Assembly (NCBI RefSeq): GCF_022539315.1
Contig: NC_066332.1
Location: 10,582,164-10,646,163, forward strand
DNA length: 64,000 bases
Direction of reading: 5' to 3'
From: Serinus canaria
Lineage: Eukaryota; Chordata; Aves; Passeriformes; Fringillidae
A program made the position numbers and the translations under genes. Below are positions 34,027 to 44,008 of the stretch, in pieces; the first letter of the stretch is position 1, and each line of letters starts with the position of its first letter. The notes under the pieces were generated by a model, which made no database searches, had not been told where the DNA came from, and saw only the letters and a program-made list of their open reading frames with translations.

Positions 34027-35118
34027 TAAAGGAGAACATCAGTGTGATCTGGGAATATTCAGACACCATCTGACAGAATCTCTAGAAGGAACAGATTCAG
34101 GTGGAAAACCTAGCAGAAACAATTTCCTCTCCCTTGGTTAAAAAGGGACTTGACTTTTTTTAAGAGATTGCCAAGAAAACTACTTTGAGACTATTAAAGA
34201 AAGGGGAAATAGGAATAGTTTAGTTATTGGTGGCATTGTGAATCCTGAAATATTACAGTTAAAATATTACACTTGTACAGCCTCTTAGTGTTCTTACCAA
34301 CACACTTCTGAAGAGATTCACTAATTCCTCTTCCATGGAAAAGGTCTTAATTAAATTAGTAGTTAAAACCTGAAGTTCTGGGAGTTGTCAGAAACCTGGA
34401 TGTCACAATTTGGAGCTGATGTCCAGAGATGTGTTTGCTGAAGGTAACAGTGCTCTAAAGGAAACACTGAGTAATGAGATGACTCTGGAATAACTGGGAC
34501 AATACCCACCAAACTGATGAAGTTGATGTAGAAGTCCAAATATTTCATCTCAAATCACAAAATAAATGTTGTACCGGCCTGCTGGTATCTATACTGACGT
34601 ACATGATAAAAACCAGCAGCAGAACATCGCAGAGCAAACAATCCTCTAATCTAGTAATGAAAAGCGAAACCTAAATGTCCACACATTAGTGAGACATAAC
34701 AGGACACCAGGAGCCCTCTGGATACATTTTAGAGCCAAAGTTAGTGCCACCTTCAGCCTTGTAGCTGAAGGTAACCTCCCCCTCCCAGCTGTGCATCTGA
34801 GAGCTGGTGGTGGAGTTGGAAAAGCTGTTGCTCACTTCAAAGGGGAGTTTGTAGATTCCAGATAATGGTGCTAGTTAATAATTCAGCTCATGACACCCAT
34901 CAGTTTGAAACATTTAAGGAAGAATGAGGTGTCTTTGTCAGTACAGAGAAAGAACAAGGGCTGCAGCTCTTTGCCTCCGATGTGAATGTCTCTGCTGAGA
35001 GATTAAAGCTCTCCTGGGTGCTATTTCCAGGGCTGCTGTGGGGACTTAAGGGTGCTTGTTCACTTTCTTGACCAGACATTGGAAATATCCTTACATTGCT
35101 CCAAATTAGGGTAATTTA

Positions 35119-35119
<1 letters not shown>

Positions 35120-35155
<36 letters not shown>
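35120..35155 (+). repeat. Poly-A run (36 A)
   Basis: Uninterrupted A36 about 1 kb upstream of the RNF43 CpG island. No retroposed gene or SINE body is recognisable before it. Confidence 0.95.
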
Positions 35156-35156
<1 letters not shown>

Positions 35157-35655
35157 CCTCTTGTTTGTGCTCTTTGTCACCCCTCAAGTTTTCTGTAGGA
35201 TCTTAGCACCAGCCTTAGCAATACTGAGGCAGTCAAGCCCTTCATGGATCAGGGAAGGTTCCTGCAAGTCCTGCCAGCCTTTAGATTAATTAACGGTTGA
35301 CAGCTGGTATCCATGGAAGGGAAAGCAAAGATCTTGGAGCATGGGAGGATTTTGCTGGTAATTTGTTTTGTTGTTGTTGTTTTGTATTTAAAGCTTGAAG
35401 AACTAGAAGGATTCCTGTACTTTGAACTGCAGGCCTCAAATTCCCAAGTTGGAGCTGTATTTTTTAGTTCCTGATAGGAGCACACCCGCCATTTGTGTGC
35501 CAGGGGACACACACAAGGCCCCAGATTTACTCAGCATTCCCGCTTCTTCCTAGATCTCCATCTGCTGGCAGATGTGCCTTTCAAGTGGGGGTGCTTTGGA
35601 AAGGAAGGAACAAGAGAGAGCATGTGAAAATGTGCAGCAGCTGCCAACTGGGCTC

Positions 35656-35850
35656 CCTATGTATATAGTTATATTTATATATGTGCACAGCTATATTTAT
35701 ATATGTGTATGTAGCTATAGTTATTTATATGTCTATAGTTATAGGATAGTTATATTTTTATATATAGTTATATTGATATATGTGTATAGTTATATGTGTA
35801 TATAGTTAGATTTACCTATATAGTTATATGTATATAGTTGTAGAGATATT
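35656..35850 (+). repeat. Degenerate A/T tandem repeat (TATAGTTATAT type)
   Basis: Repeated words of the form TATAGTTATATTTATATATG and GTATATAGTTATA, about ten imperfect copies of 18-26 bases. Simple-sequence expansion. Confidence 0.8.
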
Positions 35851-36184
35851 GATATTTCATAGGTGTATTAATCTTTAGGTAAGTATATAGATATTTACAT
35901 AGATAACTTAACCTTTTATACTGAATCTGCAGTAATTTTTTAAATAGAAATGGGTGCTGAGTTGCATTTTCTCTGTGTTTTAAATTGCAGATGATCGAGT
36001 GTTGTAGTTGAAAACATGCTTCGTGTTTCAGTAGTTGTTGGCTGTCACGACAAATAACCCTCAGCACAGGGATAAGCTTACAAAAGAGGAGACCGACTCC
36101 TCGTTGGCATAATTTATTCATTTCCGTGAGTGACTCCAGGGGTGTCACAACCCCGCTTGCTGACTAGTTCGCTTTTCTGGGGCC

Positions 36185-36860
36185 CCTTTTCCAGGAGCAG
36201 CGGGTGCGACCCCCGGCCCGCTGCGGGTCCCGGTCCGCGGTGCTCCCGGTGGGTTCCCCAGTGCCCTCCCACATCCCCGCTCCGGCCCGAGCCCGCGGCT
36301 CCGGCCCGCAGCATCCTCCACCTCCCCGCGGAGCCCGAGCGGCGGAATTCCAGATCTCCGACATCAGCCCGACCTGGAACCTCCCCGAGTCTGAGCCGGA
36401 GCGCGGGGGCGATGTGCAGCGCCCCTCGGGGCAGCGCGGCCGGGCCGGAGCCGCGGCGGGCCGAGCCCGGCCGGGTGTCTCCCGCCCGCGCGGGCCCGGG
36501 CGCTGCAGGCGGGCGGCGGGGCGGGAGGGGGAGCCCGCGGCCCGGCCGGGGGCGGCGGCTCGGCTGCTCCACCCGCCCGTGTCCGCAGGTACGAGCGCCC
36601 GACCGGCCCGGGGCTCCCCCGCCCGCCCGCCGGGACCTTCCGCCGCTGCTGCCAGAGCCGCGCTCCGGCCCCCGCCCGGCCGCCCTCGCCCCCGGCAGCG
36701 GCTCCGCCGCCGGGTCGCTGCCCATGTCCCAGCTCTGCTCGCCCTCCGCGCTCGCTGCCGGCACGGCCGGTGCCCGCCTCCGCTGCGGGGACGCCGCGCT
36801 TTGGAAACCTTCCCGGAGCGCGCGGGGGTGCTGGCGCAGGTCGGGCGATTACATGCGGAG
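36185..36860. promoter_or_regulatory. RNF43: CpG island, probable RNF43 promoter
   Basis: About 675 bases, very GC-rich with dense CpG, in otherwise AT-leaning DNA, 1.5-2.1 kb before the RNF43 start codon. It contains GC-box-like GGGGCGGGA (near 36517-36525) and CCGCCC words and no TATA box, typical of a CpG-island promoter with dispersed start sites. Possible leader donors are GCAG|GTACGA at 36589 and GCAG|GTCGGG near 36839. Forward and reverse open frames of 200-300 codons here are composition artefacts. Confidence 0.75.
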
Positions 36861-36915
36861 ACTTCACTTTCAGCCATGCCTGCCTCGGGAACTCTCTGTC
36901 TGCTGTAATTTTCTC

Positions 36916-36924
36916 CCTTTGATC
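36916..36924 (+). promoter_or_regulatory. TCF/LEF consensus site near RNF43 promoter
   Basis: CCTTTGATC, an exact match to the TCF/LEF core CTTTGAT, just after the CpG island. RNF43 is a known Wnt/beta-catenin feedback target, so a site here is plausible; a single 7-mer match can also be chance. Confidence 0.35.
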
Positions 36925-37002
36925 TCCCTCGATCCTTTTTCGGGCTGTGGAGCTCCGCTTGCACCTACCTGCCTGCACCGTGTGTGCGAGAGAGAGTATT
37001 CA

Positions 37003-37004
<2 letters not shown>

Positions 37005-37041
<37 letters not shown>
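37005..37041 (+). repeat. Poly-T run (37 T)
   Basis: Uninterrupted T37 on the downstream shoulder of the CpG island, possibly inside the RNF43 leader or its first intron. Confidence 0.95.
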
Positions 37042-37042
<1 letters not shown>

Positions 37043-38342
37043 GTTAGAAACTCCAATTCTATTCTTTTTAAGTCCGAACCCAAACATCAACAGAGCCACA
37101 CGGTTTTGTTAAGCTACTGGAAATAACTGGGATTTACAGCAGGATTCTCTCCTGGCCCGGCCCCTGCGGACTCCAGCAGGCTTACTGCCTTACAGGTTTG
37201 CAAAGTTGTTTTTTTTCTTGTATACCCTTTACTTTCCAGAGCCATACGGTCACTGGAACTTCAGTTTAATCGAAAACACTTTCTGCTTTAATTCTCTCAG
37301 TTATGAAGACTCATCTGTGCGTTTCATGTGACCTTTGGGCAGACCGTGGAGCTTTCTATTTTATTTTGTGGGGCCTTGAGTCAGGATCTTCTTAACGTGT
37401 GCTTGGAAGTGGTCATACCGGAACTGGGGCACGCACAGAAATAGTGCTAGAGAAACCAGATACGCCGTAACTTTCTGTCTGATACCTGTTGAGCTTCGCG
37501 ACGAAACTTTGGCAGTGTATGGGGGCCTTTTTATTTCCTGGGAACTTCCAGCCATGAAGAGGAACTCTGTGTTCTATTAATTATATTTGAGAACTCTACC
37601 CGGAGTCAGACTGTGAGCATGGATTTCTAAGGGAAAAGTAAAGCCGATCTCCAAACTTGATGAAGCACTTCTGGCATGAGGAAGATGGAAGGGATCATCT
37701 TCGTTTGGAAGGGAACAGTACTGGAGCAAGCCTTCTTATCACCATAAATTCAAGGAATACCGCCTGCCTAATTTCTAGGAGGGATACAAATCAGTGCAGT
37801 TAACATTCAAGTTGTGCATATGCTGTGGGAAATTATATCAAGAAGGTGAGGTGTCTCTCGAGGGTATTTGGGATGGATGTTTTGAACCTGTGGGTCTTCA
37901 TAACTCTTGACCAGGAGACAGGAGGCCTCCACATCCGCGGGGACCCCTCCCCGTGCCTCATCTCGGTGGGACCGAGGAATTCCTAATGTTCCCTGTGCAC
38001 CCAGACTGACTTCTTGCTTGCAACCTGTTTCACTGATCCTTCTGGATTTATCTGCCGGAGGAGAGACTCACAATTTAGGAATTTTTTTTCCTGTTTGTTT
38101 GTTTAAAATATGCCTTTGAGCTCCCGGCGGCCTCTGAGCACGTGGCACGGGGCAAGAGGAGCGGCGATGGCGAGAGCCGGCGTCGCCGGGGAGCCGCGCT
38201 GCCGGTGACTGAGCCGCGCTCTGCGGGCCCTGGCTCTGTCCGCAGCCGGCTCGGAGCCCGGGAGCGGTGCCGCCGGCCGGGCCCGCCGCCTTGAGGACGC
38301 GTTCCCGAGCGGTATGAGCGGCCGGAGCCCGCTGCTGGTAGC
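37042..38342 (+). other. RNF43: RNF43 leader region (5' UTR or first intron)
   Basis: Unique, repeat-free sequence between the CpG island and the RNF43 start. A strong donor AAG|GTGAGG lies at 37846. A plausible acceptor CTGTCCGCAG ends at 38245, which would leave about 97 bases of leader on the coding exon. Exact leader exons cannot be set from sequence alone. From about 38105 the DNA becomes GC-rich again, forming a second CpG-dense block that covers the coding exon to about 38790. Confidence 0.55.
38167..38208 (+). other. Possible upstream ORF, 13 codons
   Basis: ATG in a strong context (G at -3, G at +4), reading MARAGVAGEPRCR then TGA. It belongs to the mRNA only if the leader exon begins before 38167, i.e. 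if the acceptor at 38245 is not used. Confidence 0.3.
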
Positions 38343-38346
38343 ATGA
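38314..38346 (+). other. Upstream ORF overlapping the RNF43 start (ATGA)
   Basis: ATG at 38314 opens [10 protein letters not shown] and stops at TGA 38344-38346, so stop and RNF43 start share ATGA at 38343-38346. The uORF start has G at -3. It lies 3' of the candidate acceptor, so it should be in the leader of any mRNA that uses this coding exon. Confidence 0.6.
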
Positions 38347-38579
38347 GTGCTGGCCCCCAGGTGCAGCTGGCTGTCCTCTGGCCTTGGCTGCTCATGGCGA
38401 CCCTGCAGGCAGGACTGGGCCACACCGGGCTGGCGCTGGCGGCGGCCGTGGAGTCGGAGCGGGCGGCGGCGCAGAAAGCCATCATCAGGGTCATCCCGCT
38501 CAAAGTGGAGCCCATCACCCTGGAAGGGGAGTTCGCCAACGTCGCCGAGGTGACTCCGGCCGAAGGGAAACTGCTCCAG
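38343..38579 (+). CDS. RNF43: RNF43 first coding exon (signal peptide and start of PA domain; partial gene)
   Basis: 237 bases, 79 codons, ending CTCCAG|GTAAAT in phase 0. RNF43 is a single-pass plasma-membrane RING E3 ligase that ubiquitinates Frizzled and LRP6 co-receptor complexes for removal; R-spondin with LGR4/5 silences it. Residues 1-24 or so are a signal peptide with the hydrophobic core [16 protein letters not shown]. Next come [20 protein letters not shown] and [15 protein letters not shown], the beginning of the extracellular protease-associated domain. Identity to remembered mammalian RNF43 over this exon is high, and paralog ZNRF3 does not match this well. The start has A at -3. 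The exon is about five residues shorter than the human one at the KxEP-to-TLEG turn. The rest of PA, the membrane span, RING and tail exons are right of the window. Confidence 0.93.
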
Positions 38580-41499
38580 GTAAATGCAGCGGTGCCTGGT
38601 CCCGTTACGGCGGCCTCGCCACCCGCCCCAGCCAGTCCCCTTTCCCCTCCTGGATGCCTCGGCTCCCCGAGCGGTGCCTTGGGTTCCGTGTCCCGGCGTG
38701 GATTTGTGGCGCGCTCCGTGCGCTGGCCCCGCGGGTTTGGTCACAGGGGCCGAGGGGACGGCATCGTGCAAAAGGGCTGAGCCTTACTTCGGGGCCGAGC
38801 TGTGGCTGCGCCTGATTACTGCTGAATTGTGGATGTGGTCGGCTGATTCCATAGAGATTATTTCGTATCTTAATTGATGTTATAAAGCTGAGTGTGTCAA
38901 GTCACAAGTCGGAATGTGAAACATCTGACAGAAGTCAGGATTAGCATTTCTTTCTCTGAAATTCATGAGGTTTTCCCCACACTCTGCCGAGGTCAGGGTT
39001 CTGTTTCAGTCCTGAATCCTATCGTGGCTGTGCCCACCAGAATCCCTGGCCCTGCTCGTTGTTGCTTGTACCTAAAGGGTGAATGTTACCTACGCAGGAA
39101 CTCCAGTGGTGTCACCACCAGGTATTTTTATAGATGAATTAATGCTGTTCTCTGACCTTTATTAAGGATAATCTATTAAGGCCACAGGTATCTCCACACC
39201 TGGGCAGGAGGTACACGTGCTGCACAGCCAGAGCTGAGCCATTCACTGAACAGACCCATCTCCTGCACACACTGAGTTTGGAGCTCAGTTTCCTGAGACC
39301 TGGTGTGCATTCTCTCCATTCTGTGGCTCCTCTGCTTGGCAGTTATGTGCTTTATTCTTGAGAACAAAAAAAAAAAAAAATTTACAAAATAGCCTGCATT
39401 AATATTAAGTCTTAATTTCCTCCTGGACTTTTCTAGACCTTTCCAAATGGGGTATGTTGAAATCTTAATTACATTTAGTCTGAAAATGTAAATGAAAGTA
39501 ATAAATTTTGTGTAGTTTGAGAAGGACAGTTGAGCCAGCTTTAGAACATGGTCACCTGTCTGAAAGTGAACATGAACAATTTGTGGCATGAATAAAGCCT
39601 GCTTTTCCATGCCTTTTGAACTCCTCAGAATGAAATCTCTGCTATAAAATTATATTACCGGGCTAAAAAAAAAAAATCTGAGACAAATGCACTCAAGGTC
39701 CTCTTCTGTTGTGAGGCAATGTCCAGGAAAGTCAATATTTATTCCTTACCAAAGCTACAGTGGTGTTGCAACCAAGCACAAAGTATAGAGTAGGACCTTT
39801 TGGAAATGGGAGGATGATAACCTCTCCTGAGGGATGTGTGGAGATTTCTAACCAATGCAGCAATACCAAGTGGGAATTTTGTGCCATCTGTGCCATCACA
39901 GCAGTACCAACCAGGTGTTTGGAATAAAAAGCTGTGAATGGTGTCCAGTTTCATCTTTTAAAAGTCATCCTCCAAATGGAGAGGGCTGGGGAAACTCTAA
40001 TCCAGCCTGTTGAGTTTGGGCACAACCGACACTGACCTGCCCTGTGTGTGTTTTTAGGCCTTGACTCTGCCACTCTGTGTGCTCGGGTGAGCTCCCGCTC
40101 CACATCCCACTAGATCCAGTGCGGGAAGTCCTGGTTTTAGCTGGCAGCACTGAGACAGGGGGTCAGGCTGTGCCTCCTGCAGCAGGATGTTTGCCTGGTG
40201 CCAGGCACTGTGCTCTGGGAGGGCTTAGCCAAGTGTACGTGTGACCTCTCCTGCAGATCTCATGCTGTGGTTTCTAATTCTGCTGCTAAATATTGAAACT
40301 TGGCCTATAAAATGACGTTTAGAATTGTTGGGGTCCTGATTCTGCAGTGGGTTCTTACCTCTGGAAAGAAAAAACGGGAAATGGGGATGTAATTCTCCAG
40401 GTACAAAAGAAGTAAGAAATTAGTGGGATGTATACTTTTCAGTTTGCTTTTAAATAGTGGGATATTAAACAGACCGGATTCAGGCTTTATTGGGACATCT
40501 CATTTTGCACATGGTTGAGCACATGCTGAACTTTGATGTCACTGGAACTCCTACTTAATAAATAAACTTATGGCTGTGCATGCATACCCGCACAACTGCT
40601 TCTCCAAATGTAGTTTAGGGACATAACATGGGATATTTACAGTAATTGAGTCAAGAAGTGGTGTTTTTACAGCATTTTTGGATAGGTGTTGGTTATATCC
40701 GACTCTGTAAGGTGCAGTCAGCCTGTCCAGGAGAACACCAATTGCAGAACTTAGCTTGGAAGAGAGGCATGGATGGCCCAGTCCTGTTTCCAAAGCAATG
40801 CTCTCTGCTTTCAGAGGTAGAATAGGATTGCCCAGGGATCAGTGGTGCAGAGTTGGCCCTGGAGGCAAGTCAGGTTCTTTTTATTATGACTTATAATTAT
40901 CTTCATAGTGCTCTGGTCAATATATTTTTAGAAGTGCATTCTTAATTTAATACAGAAAATCCTGCATGAAAGTGATGGAGCCTCACCAAAGTTACTTCTA
41001 CCAGAATGTTTTCCTGGTGTCGTTTCTCCTTGCCCTATTTTCCAGGATCATCTACAGAAATGGACTTTGATTGTGGTGTGTTACATCTTAGAAACCAACT
41101 TTAGCGATATCCTCTTTATAATAAAAGAGTCCCAGCGTTGAATTCCCCCTCACAGCCTTTGCCCCTGTGAGCAGTTTTGTGGGAAATCTCTATTTCTATT
41201 GTTGCCCAGGAAGATTCCAGGGAGCCGCAAGCCCTGCCAGTGTAAGCCAGCAGTGTTCCTCTGGCATTCAAATGCTGCTGCTGCTGTGTGATGCAAAGGG
41301 AGAGGAATTTGTCAAGCAGGCAGAGACACTTAAGCCTTTATAGGTCAAAAAACCAACACCTCAGACTTCTTGCAGAAATTATCTCCAGGCTTGTGCAGTG
41401 CTCCAGCTTGTTCAGGGAGCTCTGAGCATTAACTCTTGCTGGACATGGGAAGAACCTGTGGAACTCATTGGCAGTTTCCAAACTGGAAATTTGGATTTG

Positions 41500-41715
41500 G
41501 AAGTTTGAATCAGGAAGGAATCCTTCCCTGTGAGGGTGGTGAGGCCCTGGCACAAGTTGCCCAGAGAAACTGTGGTTGCCCCTGGCAGTGTCCAAGGCCA
41601 GGGTGGACTGAGCACCCTGGGACAGTGGAAGGTGTCCCTGCCATGGCAGGGGTTGAGCTGGATGAGTTTTAAGATCCCTTCCAACTCAAACCAGTCTGGG
41701 ATTTTGTGATCTCTG
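41500..41715 (+). mobile_element. CR1 LINE 3'-end fragment
   Basis: GGAATCCTTCCCTGTGAGGG, GGCACAAGTTGCCCAGAG and GGAAGGTGTCCCTGCCATGG, with tail CAGTCTGGGATTTTGTGATC. Confidence 0.88.
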
Positions 41716-43594
41716 CTGGGCCACTGTAGGAGCCTGAGCTGCTGTTAAAAGTTCCATGGAAGTCAAAACCTGGCCCTTTATTACAGATGGAGTAACCAAA
41801 GCTTTTAGACAAGTAGGTTGGAAGGAACAAATTTGGAACTTACCGACAATGAACAATCCATGAGCAGCTCAGGATTTGACATGCCCTCAGAATTGCAATT
41901 CCTGTGGCTGTCAATTAACTCCCTTTCACAGGATTGTTACAGAGATTTTTAGTCTTCTTTTCTTGATACTTCTGCTGATCTATTGACTGATTTTTGAGGA
42001 ATAAATGTTGTTTCCTTCTTGCCCTTGACTCAGTCTCCACTTGGTACTGGAGTGAGTTGATGTTGGTTCGAAGGTAGATAGGAAAATAAGGAATGTCTTG
42101 GAAAGAAACAGAGACAGTCACTGGAGAGAGTTGCAAGAAGATTTTTCTAATTTGAATTACAACATGTGCAAATCTAATTGTGGAAGAAAAGAATCCCTTT
42201 TTATTTGAGATATTGTTCATCACTTACAGTCTTGTTTAGGACAGTTCAAGGATGATCAAGATTCAAGGATGCATTATTAAAACTGAGCACTACAGTTATA
42301 TTCACTCTGAGTGTGTATAATCCCCATCTTATACACAAGGGAAAAGATGATTCCTTTATTCTATGCAGAGTGTCAGGGGTTGGTACAGTCTCTAGTTCTA
42401 GGGTATTTGAGAAAAAGTGTTAAAAGTTTGGGAGGAGTCCCTGTTAATAATATTTTAAAAGGGATGGATAACCTCACATCACTATAGGGAGGGCAGAGTG
42501 ATCAGCAGTTCCAATCCCTTCACATGCTGACAAGTAGAAAATTCCAGTGCATATGTGGGACAGTGGCACAGTCTCACTGAGAAGGCAGTGTGTAGAACTA
42601 GTTTTCCCAACATCCATCATTTCATTGCAAGTCTCACAGTACTTTATTCCATTTCTGGACAAACTCTGCAGTTTCATAATGAGGGGATTGTAGGAGAAAG
42701 TCAGCTTTCACTTACCCACGGAGTGTATTGTTTTAACTTATCACTGAAGGAAAACACCTGAAAAAAATAAAAACAAAATTGAAGAAACCCACAGAAAAAA
42801 CTCCCTAAAGGCTCTGAACCCCTAAACCAAGGGTTATCCTCCTTCCTCTTCACCTCCCTGAAAAATAAATTATTTAAAAAACATTCAAATTGATCTATTT
42901 AGGATTTATTGAATGAGAATTGGAGGAGGAGCCAGAATCGCCATTTTTTTAGGTGGCATGTACCATTCAGAATGAGAAAATCAATCGCAGATCCAATCAG
43001 AGGAGGAGTGTGGTGTTCAGAACAATGGTGATAATTATCCTGTGGAATTGCTGCAGTGAACCTTATGGGATCACCCTGGACAATGGAGAGTGTTCCCAGT
43101 GTTGCGAGTCACATGTAGTTGGAATTGGAATCACCTCCTTCAGTGCTCACAAAGGTTTACAATCCCAACCCATCCCAAAGTAAATACCTTAGTATCTTCT
43201 ATACTCCCAGCTCCTGCATCAACAAAAGCATGTTGAGTGCATAATGTTGACAGAGAAGTGGGAAAGTTGAACCAAATTATTATGGGGACTTAAATTACGT
43301 GTGAATAAACTGGTCCGATAGCACAATACGAGGCAGTTCAAAGGAGCGGTTTCTGCCTCTTGGAACAGCTCGTACTCGTGTACACAGACTTGACTTAGCG
43401 TTAAGTAATGTGCAAGAACTGCCTCAGAAGCAGCAATAATGAAGCCACTTGGCCTGACTGCAGCACAGTAAAAATGGGTGTCTAAGTACCAAAAAGTGTT
43501 ACTCTGACACAAGCCATTAACAGGAAATTACACTGAAACACGGAGATGAATGGCTCCTACAGAGGAAAGAAACCCACTTTTTTACATGGCACAT

Positions 43595-44008
43595 AGACTC
43601 TGCTCAGGAAAGGCTAAGACATTTGGAATTGTTTTGCCTGGAAAAAAGAAGTTCCAGGGTTACCTGATCATGGCCTTCCAGTACCTGAAGGAGCTGACAA
43701 AGAAGATGGAGAGAGACTATTTACAAGGGCCTGGAGAGACAGGACAAGGGGGAATGGATTCAATCCAAAAGACAGTAGGTTTAGATTAGATATTAGGAGA
43801 AATTTCTTCCCTGTGAGGGTGGGGAGCCCTTTACAGCCACAGGGAAGCTGTGGCTGCCCTGAATCCCTGGAAGTGTCCAAGGCTAGGTTGTAGGGGCCTT
43901 GGAGCAACCTGGGACAGTGGACGGTGTCCCTGCAGATGGCAGGGGGTGGAACAAGCTGAGCGTCAAGGTCCCTCCCAGCCCAAACTATCCTGTGATTCTA
44001 TGAAAGTA
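43595..44008 (+). mobile_element. CR1 LINE 3' fragment (about 410 bp)
   Basis: CTGCTCAGGAAAGGCTAAGA, GGAGAGAGACTATTTACAAG, TTAGATTAGATATTAGGAGA, AATTTCTTCCCTGTGAGGGT, GGACGGTGTCCCTGCAGATG, with tail CCTGTGATTCTATGAAAG. Confidence 0.92.

Larger units (their letters stand above)
17455..36180. other. Intergenic region MTMR4–RNF43, no gene recognised
   Basis: 18.7 kb with eight CR1 copies plus an inverted CR1 pair, a GC-rich minisatellite (20476-20665), (AT)n, a long GGAA/TTCC tract, (TTTTG)n, poly-A and an A/T-rich degenerate tandem region (35656-35850). No splice-bounded conserved coding segment was found on either strand. Open frames over 100 codons here come from the microsatellite, the minisatellite, CR1 copies or chance. 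The interval is where mammals have HSF5. Confidence 0.7.

Noticed and set aside
32929..34141. Open frames of 298-389 codons on both strands
   Set aside because: They are translations of the TTCC/GGAA microsatellite (Pro-Ser-Phe-Leu or Arg-Lys-Glu-Gly repeats) and exist in all frames at once.
36114..37047. Open frames of 200-305 codons on both strands in the CpG island
   Set aside because: High GC removes stop codons. Composition is Arg/Pro/Gly/Ala-rich with no domain, the frames overlap on both strands, and one runs into the poly-T tract.
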